Positions 8,392 to 16,374 of a DNA stretch of 35,263 nt are shown here, piece by piece (the stretch's first letter is position 1; the number at the start of each line of letters is the position of its first letter). Origin of the DNA: Phycisphaerae bacterium (GTDB lineage: Bacteria; Planctomycetota; Phycisphaerae; SM23-33); contig WRDM01000029.1 in assembly GCA_009783465.1 (NCBI GenBank), positions 1 through 35,263 of the forward strand. The letters run 5' to 3'. Under the pieces are notes generated by a model that saw nothing but the letters and a program-made list of their open reading frames with translations, was not told the DNA's origin and did no database searches. The translations under genes and the position numbers were made by a program.

Positions 8392-9423
8392 ATGACAACA
8401 ACATCAACACAACAGAATACCAGCACCCTCTTACGTGTTCGTGACCTCCGCACGCATTTCTTTACCGAAGATGGCGTGGTGAAGGCCGTCGACGGGGTGT
8501 CGTTTCGCATCGGCGCGGGGCAGGTGTATGCGTTGGTGGGCGAGAGCGGGTGTGGCAAGAGCGTGACGGCGTATTCGATTCTGAAGTTGCTGCCGATGCC
8601 GCCGGCGAAGATCGTCAGCGGGTCCATCCTGCTCGACGGCCTCGAACTCACCACGCTCGACGAACGCGCCATGCGGGACGTTCGGGGGCGGCAGTGCTCC
8701 ATGATTTTCCAGGAGCCCATGAGCAGCCTCAACCCCGTCTACACCTGCGGCAGCCAGATCGTCGAAGCCATTCAACTCCACCGTCGGCTCGGCCGGTCGG
8801 ACGCCCGCGAGTTGGCCATCGAACTGCTCGCCAAGGTCGGCATCCCCGACCCGCGTCGGCGATTTTCCGAGTATCCGCACCAGCTCTCCGGCGGCATGCG
8901 GCAGCGCGTGATGATTGCGATGGCCTTGTCGTGCAATCCGCGGCTGCTGATCGCCGACGAACCCACCACGGCCCTCGACGTGACGATCCAGGCACAGATC
9001 CTCGACCTGCTGCGGCAGCTGCAGGCCGCCGAAAATCTCAGCATCCTGCTCATTACGCACGACCTGGCCGTGGTGGCGGAAACCGCCGATACGGTGGCCG
9101 TCATGTACGCGTCGAAAATCGTCGAACTCGCCTGGGCCACCGACCTGTTCGCCCGCCCGCTGCACCCGTACACGCATGGCCTGTTCCGCTCGATCCCGCG
9201 CCTGGGCCATCACAAAGAACGCCTCGAAACCATCCCCGGCAGCGTGCCGAACCCGTTGAATTTCCCCACCGGCTGCACGTTCCACCCACGCTGCCCCAAC
9301 GCCACCGAAAAATGCCGCCTGATGGAACCGGCCCTGCGCGAAGTCACCCCAAAACACTGGACCGCCTGCTGGCACTGCGAAGGCTACGAGACGGCGCCCG
9401 AGACGGATCCGTCGGCGGGGTGA
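8392..9423 (+). CDS. DppD/OppD-like ABC transporter ATPase
   Basis: A 343-residue cytoplasmic ATPase that would power the peptide-type importer as a heterodimer with the next gene product. Visible motifs: Walker A GESGCGKS (about residues 50-57), Q-loop in [11 protein letters not shown], signature LSGGMRQRV, Walker [13 protein letters not shown], and the switch His in [10 protein letters not shown]. The C-terminal oligopeptide-transporter extension is present with its two-Cys block [14 protein letters not shown], plus further cysteines that may join a metal site, as in other DppD/OppD proteins. Length is normal for the family. The ATG at 8392 lies 25 nt after the preceding repeat arm, and no clear ribosome site is seen. 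Confidence 0.95.
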   Translation: MTTTSTQQNTSTLLRVRDLRTHFFTEDGVVKAVDGVSFRIGAGQVYALVGESGCGKSVTAYSILKLLPMPPAKIVSGSILLDGLELTTLDERAMRDVRGRQCSMIFQEPMSSLNPVYTCGSQIVEAIQLHRRLGRSDARELAIELLAKVGIPDPRRRFSEYPHQLSGGMRQRVMIAMALSCNPRLLIADEPTTALDVTIQAQILDLLRQLQAAENLSILLITHDLAVVAETADTVAVMYASKIVELAWATDLFARPLHPYTHGLFRSIPRLGHHKERLETIPGSVPNPLNFPTGCTFHPRCPNATEKCRLMEPALREVTPKHWTACWHCEGYETAPETDPSAG

Positions 9424-9478
9424 AAACGTGTATCCTTTAATCCCGCTCGGTCTTTTCGAAGTCGATTAACGCAACACT

Positions 9479-10540
9479 ATGGCACCGACAATCAACAACG
9501 ACGTGTTACTTCGCGTGGAAGGCCTGAAGACCTATTTTCCCGTTCGTGGCGGGTGGATGGGGCGGAAGCGGTATGTGCGGGCGGTGGACGGGGTGGATTT
9601 TTCGATTCGTCGAGGCCGGACGCTCGGGCTGGTCGGTGAGAGCGGGTCGGGCAAGACGACCGTCGGCCGGTCGCTGTTGCGGCTGATTCCGCACTCGGCC
9701 GGCTGCGCGTGGTTCGAAGGGCACGACCTGCTGAGCCTCGGCGAGCGGGCCCTGCGAGGCTATCGGCGGAAGATGCAGATTATCTTCCAGGACCCCTTCG
9801 GCAGCCTCAATCCGCGAATGACGGTGGGGGACATCGTGGCCGAGCCTCTGGGGGTTCATGGCCTGGCGACGCGGGGGCAGCGTCGCGGCCGCGCGGGTGA
9901 ACTGCTCGAGCGCGTCGGGTTGTCGGCGGGGTACGTCAATCGCTATCCGCACGAGTTTTCCGGCGGGCAGCGGCAGCGGATCGGCATTGCCCGCGCCCTG
10001 GCCGCCGAACCGGATTTCATCGTCTGCGACGAACCCGTCAGCGCCCTGGACGTGTCCATCCAGGCCCAAATCCTCAACCTGCTCGCCGACCTGCAAAAGG
10101 ATCTCGGTCTGACGTACCTGTTCATCGCGCACAACCTGGCCGTCGTCGAGCACTTCGCCGACGAGGTGGCCGTCATGTACCTCGGGCGGATCGTCGAAAA
10201 AGCCCCCGCCGACAAACTCTACGCCAACCCCACGCATCCGTACACGCGAGCGCTGCTGTCGGCCGTGCCCGTGCCGGACCCGTCCGCCAAGAGCGACCGC
10301 GTCAAACTCCCCGGCGAAACGCCCTCGCCCATCAGCCCGCCCGACGGCTGCGCGTTCCATCCGAGATGCCCGCTGACCCGCGAATTGGCGGCGTCGATGA
10401 ACGACGCGCAAACCCACACGATCCCTGTGGACGGCCAACCGGTTCGCGTGGTCCGCCGCTGTGTCACCGAGAGGCCCGAGCTCAAACCCATGGACGCAAC
10501 CGGCGACCACGGCCACGCGTGCCTGTTGCGGCAGACGTGA
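9479..10540 (+). CDS. DppF/OppF-like ABC transporter ATPase
   Basis: A 353-residue ATPase, partner of the upstream gene. Motifs: Walker [13 protein letters not shown]-loop [13 protein letters not shown], signature [15 protein letters not shown], Walker [15 protein letters not shown] and switch His in [11 protein letters not shown]. The C-terminal oligopeptide-transporter domain carries [14 protein letters not shown]. It completes a full Opp/Dpp-type system (one binding protein, two permeases, two ATPases), all on the plus strand within 2530-10540. The 55-nt gap from the upstream gene has no repeat element. The stop is only 25 nt before kdpF, so read-through into the kdp genes is possible. Confidence 0.95.
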   Translation: MAPTINNDVLLRVEGLKTYFPVRGGWMGRKRYVRAVDGVDFSIRRGRTLGLVGESGSGKTTVGRSLLRLIPHSAGCAWFEGHDLLSLGERALRGYRRKMQIIFQDPFGSLNPRMTVGDIVAEPLGVHGLATRGQRRGRAGELLERVGLSAGYVNRYPHEFSGGQRQRIGIARALAAEPDFIVCDEPVSALDVSIQAQILNLLADLQKDLGLTYLFIAHNLAVVEHFADEVAVMYLGRIVEKAPADKLYANPTHPYTRALLSAVPVPDPSAKSDRVKLPGETPSPISPPDGCAFHPRCPLTRELAASMNDAQTHTIPVDGQPVRVVRRCVTERPELKPMDATGDHGHACLLRQT

Positions 10541-10565
10541 CCTAGAATGGACCGAAGGGGGCGCC

Positions 10566-10652
10566 ATGTTCGAGTGGGTCGCAGCCATCGTGGCGGTGGG
10601 GTTGTTGGGGTATCTCGTTGCGGCGTTGCTTAGGCCGGAGTGGTTCGCGTGA
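10566..10652 (+). CDS. kdpF: KdpF, small subunit of the K+ transporting ATPase
   Basis: A 28-residue single-span peptide (MFEWVAAIVAVGLLGYLVAA, then a short charged and aromatic tail), matching the usual size (about 25-30) and position of KdpF directly before KdpA. In E. coli KdpF stabilises the KdpFABC complex in the inner membrane. A purine-rich AAGGGGG (10554-10560) precedes the ATG at 10566. Its stop overlaps the proposed kdpA start (GTGA at 10649-10652), which supports translational coupling. It is easily missed because of its size. Confidence 0.88.
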   Translation: MFEWVAAIVAVGLLGYLVAALLRPEWFA

Positions 10653-12439
10653 CCGCGGCGGGTCTGGTCCAACTCGCGTTGTACATGGCGGTGTTGCTGG
10701 CGTTGGTCAAGCCGCTCGGGTGGTACATGGCCAGGGTGTACGAGGGTCGGCCTTGCGGGCTGGACCGCGTGCTTGGGCCTGTGGAGCGGTGCATCTATCG
10801 ACTGGCGGGCGTGCATGCGGATGCCTCGATGCGGTGGCCGACCTACGCGGGGGCGATGCTGCTGTTCAACGCGCTGGGGTTGGCGGCGGTGTTCGCGTTG
10901 CAGGTGTTTCAAGGGGCGTTGCCGCTGAATCCGCAGCAGTTTGGCGGCGTGGCGCCGGATCTGGCGTTCAACACGGCGGCCAGTTTTGCCACCAACACCA
11001 ATTGGCAAAGCTACAGCGGCGAGACGACGCTGAGTTATTTCACCCAGATGCTCGGCCTGACGGTGCAGAATTTCGTGTCGGCTGCCAGCGGCATGGCGGT
11101 GCTGGTGGCGTTGATTCGTGGCATCGTGCGACGATCGACGGGCATGTCTTCTACAGTCTCCTCGCCGGGGATTGGCAACTTCTGGGTGGATTTGACACGG
11201 ACGACGTTGTACATCCTGCTGCCGCTGTCGCTGGTATTGGCGGTGGCGTTGGTTTCGCAGGGCGTGGTGCAGACGCTCGGGCCATACCGGGAGGTCGAAG
11301 TGCTTGACGGCGGCCTTACGCGTAGCACGGGCGAGACGCCCATGCCACGGCGAACGCAGACGCTCGCGGTTGGGCCTGCGGCGTCGCAGGTGGCGATCAA
11401 GCAACTGGGCACCAACGGTGGCGGATTTTTCAACGCCAACAGTTCTCACCCGTTCGAGAACCCCACGCCGCTGACAAATTTCCTGGAAATGTTGGCCATT
11501 TTGTTGATTCCCGCCGCACTATGCACCACGTTCGGGCGGATGATCGGCGACACGCGGCAAGGCTGGGCGATACTGGCGGCGATGTTCATCATTTTCCTGC
11601 CGATGCTGGGGTTGTGCGTCGGATCGGAGTCGCGGGGCAATCCCGAGTTCGTCCGGCTGGGCGTGGATCAGGCCTCGTCGGGTGCCGCTGTCGGCGGCAA
11701 CATGGAGGGCAAGGAGGTACGTTTCGGCGTGGCCAATTCGGCGTTGTGGGCGACGGTGACGACGGGGGCCTCCAACGGCAGCGTGAATTCCATGCACGAT
11801 TCCTACACGCCGCTGGGGGGTCTGGCGCCGTTGTGGCTGATGCAGCTTGGCGAGGTGATTTTCGGCGGCGTCGGCAGCGGGCTGTACGGCATGCTGATGT
11901 TCGCGGTGATCACGGTGTTCGTCGCGGGGCTGATGGTCGGCCGCACGCCGGAGTATCTCGGCAAGAAGATCGAAGCATTCGAGATGAAGATGGCTAGCGT
12001 GGTGATTTTGATTCCGCCGCTGCTGGTGCTGGTGGGCACGGCGGCCGCGGTGATGACGGAGAGCGGTCGATCCGCCGTCGCCAACGGTGGGCCTCACGGC
12101 TTCAGTGAGATGTTGTATGCGTTCAGTTCCTGCGCGAATAACAACGGCAGCGCGTTGGCGGGCCTGGAGGCGGATCGTCCGTTCTACAATGTCGCGTTGG
12201 GCGTGGCGATGCTGGCCGGCCGATACGCGCTGGCGGCGGCGGTGCTGGCGGTGGCGGGTTCGTTGGCCAGCAAAAAATATGTGCCGCCCAGCCTGGGCAC
12301 GCTGCCGACTCACCGCCCGCTGTTCGTGTTCCTGCTGGCGGCCATGGTCGTCCTCGTCGGCGCGCTGGCGTTTTTGCCGGCCCTGGCGCTGGGGCCGATT
12401 GTGGAACAGTTGATATTCGTTAACTCGTTAACTCGTTAA
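10649..12439 (+). CDS. kdpA: KdpA, potassium-binding channel-like subunit of KdpFABC
   Basis: A 596-residue polytopic membrane protein that binds and conducts K+ in the KdpFABC pump. Four pore-loop regions are recognisable by family blocks: TAASFATNTNWQSYSGE, QLGTNGGGFFNANSSHPFEN, ATVTTGASNGSVNSMHDSYT and FSSCANNNGSALAGL. Length is a little above the E. coli protein (557). I chose the GTG at 10649, which overlaps the kdpF stop and has GGAG (10637-10640) at good spacing; a GTG at 10640 is possible. The C-terminus is odd: after ALGPIVEQL, where the family normally ends, the last codons (IFVNSLTR) are read from an intergenic TAACTCGTT word array. Confidence 0.96.
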   Translation: MTAAGLVQLALYMAVLLALVKPLGWYMARVYEGRPCGLDRVLGPVERCIYRLAGVHADASMRWPTYAGAMLLFNALGLAAVFALQVFQGALPLNPQQFGGVAPDLAFNTAASFATNTNWQSYSGETTLSYFTQMLGLTVQNFVSAASGMAVLVALIRGIVRRSTGMSSTVSSPGIGNFWVDLTRTTLYILLPLSLVLAVALVSQGVVQTLGPYREVEVLDGGLTRSTGETPMPRRTQTLAVGPAASQVAIKQLGTNGGGFFNANSSHPFENPTPLTNFLEMLAILLIPAALCTTFGRMIGDTRQGWAILAAMFIIFLPMLGLCVGSESRGNPEFVRLGVDQASSGAAVGGNMEGKEVRFGVANSALWATVTTGASNGSVNSMHDSYTPLGGLAPLWLMQLGEVIFGGVGSGLYGMLMFAVITVFVAGLMVGRTPEYLGKKIEAFEMKMASVVILIPPLLVLVGTAAAVMTESGRSAVANGGPHGFSEMLYAFSSCANNNGSALAGLEADRPFYNVALGVAMLAGRYALAAAVLAVAGSLASKKYVPPSLGTLPTHRPLFVFLLAAMVVLVGALAFLPALALGPIVEQLIFVNSLTR

Positions 12440-12491
12440 TTCGTGGACTTGGGGGCGAATCAACGAGTCAACCAGTTAACGAATTAACGAA
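12414..12491. repeat. TAACGA-word inverted array, entering the kdpA 3' end
   Basis: The left arm (12416-12443) has three GTTAACTC/GTTAATTC words. The right arm (12464-12491) carries the complementary GAATCAACGAGTCAAC and GTTAACGAATTAACGA words. The arms form an imperfect hairpin with a loop of about 20 nt. The kdpA stop codon (12437-12439) lies inside the left arm. The same words occur at 2391-2456 and 16351-16374. Confidence 0.75.
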
Positions 12492-12556
12492 AGTGTTCCC
12501 TGGAACTGGGGGTTCGATTTCACCGTCGAGCCAACGAAACGGTGGGGTTTACGAAG

Positions 12557-14644
12557 ATGATGCCAACCAAAAAACCATCGCCCGCCCTGCTGTCCTGGCC
12601 GATCGTTCGGATCGCCATGTGGCAGGCGGTTCGGAAATTGGATCCGCGGATTCAGGTTCGCAATCCGGTGATGTTTGTGACGATGGTGGTGGCGGCGATG
12701 ACGTCGGCGTTATTCGTGCAGGCGGTGGCCGGCGCGGGCGAGGCGCCGACGTGGTTTATTTTTGCGGTGTCGGTGTGGCTGTGGTTTACGGTGCTGTTCG
12801 CGAATTTCGCCGAGGCGGTGGCGGAGGGTCGCGGCAAGGCGCAGGCGGACGCGTTGCGACGCGGACGGACGGATGTGATGGCCCGCCGCGTGTCGTGGCC
12901 GGACTGGCGGGATCGGGACGAGATCACCGCGTCGGCGTTGGTCAAGGGCGACGTCGTGCGCGTCGAGGCCGGCCAGGTGATCCCCGCCGACGGCGAGGTG
13001 GTCGCGGGCATTGCGTCGGTGGATGAAAGCGCCGTCACCGGCGAGAGCGCGCCGGTCATTCGCGAGTCCGGGGGCGACCGCTCCGCCGTCACCGGCGGTA
13101 CGAAGGTGCTCTCGGACCGCCTCATCGTCCGTGTGACGGCCGAGCCGGGCGACTCGTTCCTGGACCGCATGATCGCGATGATCGAGGGGGCTAAGCGGCA
13201 GAAGACGCCCAATGAAATCGCATTGACCATCCTGCTGGCGGCGCTGACGATCGTGTTCCTGCTGGTAACGGCGACGCTGCTGCCGTTTTCGAAATACAGC
13301 GTGGCGACGGCTGGGCAAGGCGAGCCGGTGACGATCACGGTGTTGGCGGCGTTACTGGTGTGTCTGATTCCGACGACGATCGGCGGGCTGCTGTCGGCGA
13401 TCGGCATCGCGGGGATGGACCGCGTGATCCGGAGGAACGTGGTGGCGATGAGCGGGCGGGCGGTGGAGGCTGCCGGCGACGTCGACGTGCTGCTGCTGGA
13501 CAAGACGGGCATGATCACGCTGGGCAATCGGCAGGCGGTGGAGTTCATTCCGGCCGGCGGGGTGAGCGTCGCGGAGTTGGCCGACGCGGCGCAGTTGTCG
13601 TCGCTGGCCGACGAGACGCCCGAGGGCCGGTCCATCGTCGTGCTGGCGAAAGAACAACACGGCTTGCGAGGCCGCGAGCTGATCGCGTCGCGCGCCGCGT
13701 TCGTGCCCTTCAGCGCGCAGAGCCGCATGAGCGGCGTGGATCTGCGGAAGGGCAACGGCGGCACGATCCAGATTCGCAAAGGCGCCGCCGAGGCGATCGA
13801 ATCGTACGTGACTGCCCTGGGAGGCCACGTCTCGCCCGAGGTCCGTGACACAGTGCGTCGGATCGCGCAGGCCGGCGGCACGCCGCTGGTGGTCAGCCGC
13901 GGCGCGGGCACGCTGGGCGTGATCTACCTCAAGGACATCGTCAAGGGCGGCATGAAGGATCGCTTCGCCCGGTTGCGTCGCATGGGCATCCGCACGGTGA
14001 TGATCACGGGCGACAACGCGATGACGGCCGCCGCGATCGCCGCCGAAGCCGGCGTGGACGACTTCCTCGCCGAGGCGACGCCCGAAGCCAAACTCAACAT
14101 GATCCGCCAGCACCAGGCCAGCGGACACCTGGTCGCCATGACCGGCGACGGCACCAACGACGCGCCCGCCCTGGCCCAGGCCGACGTCGCCGTGGCCATG
14201 AATACCGGCACGCAGGCCGCCAAGGAAGCCGGCAATATGGTCGACCTCGACTCCAACCCGACCAAACTTATCGAGGTCGTCGAAATTGGCAAACAACTGC
14301 TCATGACCCGCGGGGCGCTGACGACGTTCTCCATCGCCAATGACGTGGCCAAGTATTTCGCCATCATCCCCGCCGCCTTCGCCACGACGGTTCCCGTGCT
14401 GGGCACACTCAACGTGATGCGGCTGGCCACGCCCGCCAGCGCGATTCTGTCCGCCGTCATCTTCAACGCGCTGATTATCGTGGCGTTGATTCCGTTGGCG
14501 CTGAAGGGCGTGAAATTCCGCGCCATCTCCGCCAGCGAGATGCTGCGGCGGAATCTGTTCATTTTCGGCCTCGGCGGCCTGGCGGCGCCGTTTGCGGGGA
14601 TCAAACTGATCGACATGCTGTTGACGGTGTTGGGATTGACGTGA
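12557..14644 (+). CDS. kdpB: KdpB, catalytic P-type ATPase subunit
   Basis: A 695-residue P-type ATPase that drives K+ uptake with KdpA, KdpC and KdpF. Family landmarks: actuator motif TGES in [12 protein letters not shown], membrane motif [21 protein letters not shown], phosphorylation Asp315, hinge motif [20 protein letters not shown], and [16 protein letters not shown]. The phosphorylation loop reads DKTGMIT, not DKTGTIT: the usually invariant Thr is Met319 (codon ATG at 13511-13513), one base away from ACG. I chose the ATG at 12557, since GGTGGGG (12541-12547) is spaced for it; a GTG at 12542 would add five residues. Apart from the Thr-to-Met change the protein looks intact and of normal length (E. 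coli 682). Confidence 0.96.
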   Translation: MMPTKKPSPALLSWPIVRIAMWQAVRKLDPRIQVRNPVMFVTMVVAAMTSALFVQAVAGAGEAPTWFIFAVSVWLWFTVLFANFAEAVAEGRGKAQADALRRGRTDVMARRVSWPDWRDRDEITASALVKGDVVRVEAGQVIPADGEVVAGIASVDESAVTGESAPVIRESGGDRSAVTGGTKVLSDRLIVRVTAEPGDSFLDRMIAMIEGAKRQKTPNEIALTILLAALTIVFLLVTATLLPFSKYSVATAGQGEPVTITVLAALLVCLIPTTIGGLLSAIGIAGMDRVIRRNVVAMSGRAVEAAGDVDVLLLDKTGMITLGNRQAVEFIPAGGVSVAELADAAQLSSLADETPEGRSIVVLAKEQHGLRGRELIASRAAFVPFSAQSRMSGVDLRKGNGGTIQIRKGAAEAIESYVTALGGHVSPEVRDTVRRIAQAGGTPLVVSRGAGTLGVIYLKDIVKGGMKDRFARLRRMGIRTVMITGDNAMTAAAIAAEAGVDDFLAEATPEAKLNMIRQHQASGHLVAMTGDGTNDAPALAQADVAVAMNTGTQAAKEAGNMVDLDSNPTKLIEVVEIGKQLLMTRGALTTFSIANDVAKYFAIIPAAFATTVPVLGTLNVMRLATPASAILSAVIFNALIIVALIPLALKGVKFRAISASEMLRRNLFIFGLGGLAAPFAGIKLIDMLLTVLGLT

Positions 14645-14697
14645 GGGTGTGACAAAAAATTCTGATAATCTGCTAATTTCCAGGTGAGGATTTCATC

Positions 14698-15273
14698 ATG
14701 TGGAAACAATTGCGCCCCGCGGTGGTGATTTTGTTGGTGATGACGTTCCTGACGGGCGTTCTTTACCCGTTGCTTGTTACGGGCGTCGCACAGGTTTTTT
14801 TTTCGCATCAGGCCAACGGGAGTGTGATATTTCGTGACGGCGAGGCGGTGGGTTCGCAGCACATTGGACAGCCGTTCGATGAACCGAAGTATTTCTGGGG
14901 CCGGCTCAGCGCGACGAGTGGTGGGCCGTATAACGCGTCGGCGTCGGGCGGGTCGAATTTCGGCCCGAGGAATCCAGGCCTCATCGACGCGGCGGAGGCG
15001 AGGTTGGCGGCGTTGCGTCAGGCCGACCCGGACAACGCAGCGCCCGTGTCGGTGGATCTCGTGACCGCCAGCGGCAGCGGGTTGGATCCGGACATCAGCG
15101 TGGCGGCGGCGTTATATCAGACCCCCCGCGTCGCCCGCGCGCGGGGTGTTGACGTGGCGGTCATTCGCGGCCTGATTCATCAGCACACGCAAGGCCGGCA
15201 GTGGGGCGTGCTCGGCGAGAAGCGCGTCAACGTGCTGCAATTGAATCTCGCGCTGGACGACATGAAGCCGTAG
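14698..15273 (+). CDS. kdpC: KdpC subunit of KdpFABC
   Basis: A 191-residue protein with one N-terminal membrane span (about residues 8-33) and a periplasmic domain, of normal size for KdpC (about 190). Typical blocks include [35 protein letters not shown] and [11 protein letters not shown]. KdpC assists the KdpA-KdpB complex, perhaps as a chaperone for nucleotide or K+ binding. It follows kdpB after 53 nt, an A/T-rich gap. The stop codon lies at the outer edge of the inverted repeat that follows: the final Pro-stop codons (CCGTAG) also match the repeat's far arm. Confidence 0.95.
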   Translation: MWKQLRPAVVILLVMTFLTGVLYPLLVTGVAQVFFSHQANGSVIFRDGEAVGSQHIGQPFDEPKYFWGRLSATSGGPYNASASGGSNFGPRNPGLIDAAEARLAALRQADPDNAAPVSVDLVTASGSGLDPDISVAAALYQTPRVARARGVDVAVIRGLIHQHTQGRQWGVLGEKRVNVLQLNLALDDMKP

Positions 15274-15445
15274 TACGGGCGTCTCGCCCGTGAGTCCCAT
15301 GGGCATCCTGCCCATGCAACGTGGCCTTGAAAATCTCAGTATGAAGTTAGTGCGAGCGGTGGCGATTTTCCATTACGAAATTCCAACCAGCCGCAACCAC
15401 GGGCAAGATGCCCGTGGGACTCATGGGCGGGACGCCCGTGCTACG
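15268..15445. repeat. CGGGC-word inverted repeat around an ~80-nt core
   Basis: The left arm (about 15268-15320) and right arm (about 15396-15445) are near-perfect complements. They are built from hairpin words: ACGGGCGTCTCGCCCGT and ATGGGCATCCTGCCCAT on the left, CACGGGCAAGATGCCCGTG and GGGCGGGACGCCC on the right. Each arm begins or ends with the CCGTAG/CTACGG border. Between them lies a unique stretch of about 75 nt (15321-15395) with no gene. Repeats of this CGGGCAAGATGCCCG type are familiar from many Planctomycetota genomes; function is unknown. Confidence 0.8.
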
Positions 15446-15459
15446 GTTCGGAGGCGAAC

Positions 15460-16137
15460 ATGAGTGAGGTGGAAAAGCGGGCGTGGCGGCAGTTGACGGC
15501 GGCGGGGATCAGTTCGTGGGTGTTGATTTTCGTCTCGGCGTGGTCGTTGTCGTATTGGCAAGGCTGGGCGTACTGGGTTGCGTTTTTTGCGTGCACCGTC
15601 TGGCTGACGTGGTATTTGGCCAGGAAAAATCCCGAGTTGATGGCTCGGCGGTTACAGGCTGGTCCGTGGGCGGAGACGGAGCGGGCGCAACAAATCATTC
15701 AGGCGTTCGCGTCGGTGCCGTTTTACGGCATGTTGTTGATCTCGGGCCTGGACCATCGTTTTGGCTGGAGTCACGTGCCGCTCGTCGCGGTGGTGGCGGG
15801 GCTGGTGTTCACGGTGGTGGGATATTGGATCGTCTACGCGGCCATGCGGGCCAACGCGTTCGCGTCGGCGACGGTGGAAGTTCAGCCGGGCCAGCACGTC
15901 GTCTCGACAGGCCCGTACGCGGCGGTTCGCCATCCGATGTATAGCGGCGCGTTGCTGATGCTGCTGGGCACGCCGCCAGCGATGGGGTCGTGGTGGGGCC
16001 TGACGCTGTACGGCCCCGTCGCGGTCGCGATCCTCTGGCGGCTGGTGCTGGAGGAACGGTTTCTCGCGAAACATTTAAGCGGTTACGTGGCGTATTGTGG
16101 CCAGGTCCGCTGGCGATTATTACCGGGCGTGTTTTAA
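15460..16137 (+). CDS. Isoprenylcysteine carboxyl methyltransferase-type membrane methyltransferase
   Basis: A 225-residue protein with about five hydrophobic segments. Its C-terminal half has the hallmarks of the ICMT/phospholipid methyltransferase superfamily: VSTGPYAAVRHPMYSG (about residues 148-163), which forms part of the SAM site in relatives, and EERFLAKHLSGYVAYCGQV near the C-terminus. Bacterial members methylate unknown lipids or small molecules; the substrate cannot be predicted. The ATG at 15460 has GGAGG at 15449-15453. It stands between kdpC and the KdpD-like gene, which is not a usual place for this family, and nothing in the sequence links it to potassium transport. Confidence 0.82.
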   Translation: MSEVEKRAWRQLTAAGISSWVLIFVSAWSLSYWQGWAYWVAFFACTVWLTWYLARKNPELMARRLQAGPWAETERAQQIIQAFASVPFYGMLLISGLDHRFGWSHVPLVAVVAGLVFTVVGYWIVYAAMRANAFASATVEVQPGQHVVSTGPYAAVRHPMYSGALLMLLGTPPAMGSWWGLTLYGPVAVAILWRLVLEERFLAKHLSGYVAYCGQVRWRLLPGVF

Positions 16138-16242
16138 CGATGCAGCGCGGGGGCGTGACTGGATTTTCTGGTATGACGGAGGTGTATGGTTTTGTGAGAA
16201 AAACAACCGATTGCCTTCCCGACCTCGCGCGGCAGTCGCCGG

Positions 16243-16334
16243 CCCACAGCCCCAACGGGGCGTCTTGGGTAGCCCCCTGCTTCGCTCTGCGAGCTACGCA
16301 GGGTGAGCCGTACTCGGCGAACCCTGGGAACATG
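16243..16334. repeat. Planctomycete-like intergenic repeat (AGCCGTACTCGGCGA)
   Basis: Contains CCCCAACGGGGC, GGGTAGCCCCCTGC and GCAGGGTGAGCCGTACTCGG followed by CGAACCCTGGG. The reverse complement of 19250-19290 carries nearly the same text (CCCAGGGCGAGCCGTACTCG), so this is a second interspersed repeat family with at least two copies here. No coding sequence is visible in 16138-16374. Confidence 0.65.
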
Positions 16335-16350
16335 TGTTTTTGTTTTTTCA

Positions 16351-16374
16351 TAACGAATTAACGAGTCAACGAAT
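16351..16374. repeat. Short TAACGA array abutting the KdpD-like start
   Basis: TAACGAATTAACGAGTCAAC and the next four bases directly precede the ATG at 16375, so the repeat occupies the place of the ribosome-binding region and leaves no Shine-Dalgarno-like sequence. The word is the same as at 12414-12491 and 2391-2456. Confidence 0.6.

Noticed and set aside
9506-11449. A 647-codon minus-strand frame
   Set aside because: It runs antisense through dppF-like, kdpF and kdpA, all clear genes; the product is Arg/His/Gln-rich with no domain.
14645-14697. Rho-independent terminator or promoter between kdpB and kdpC
   Set aside because: The gap is A/T-rich but has no stable hairpin followed by a T run.
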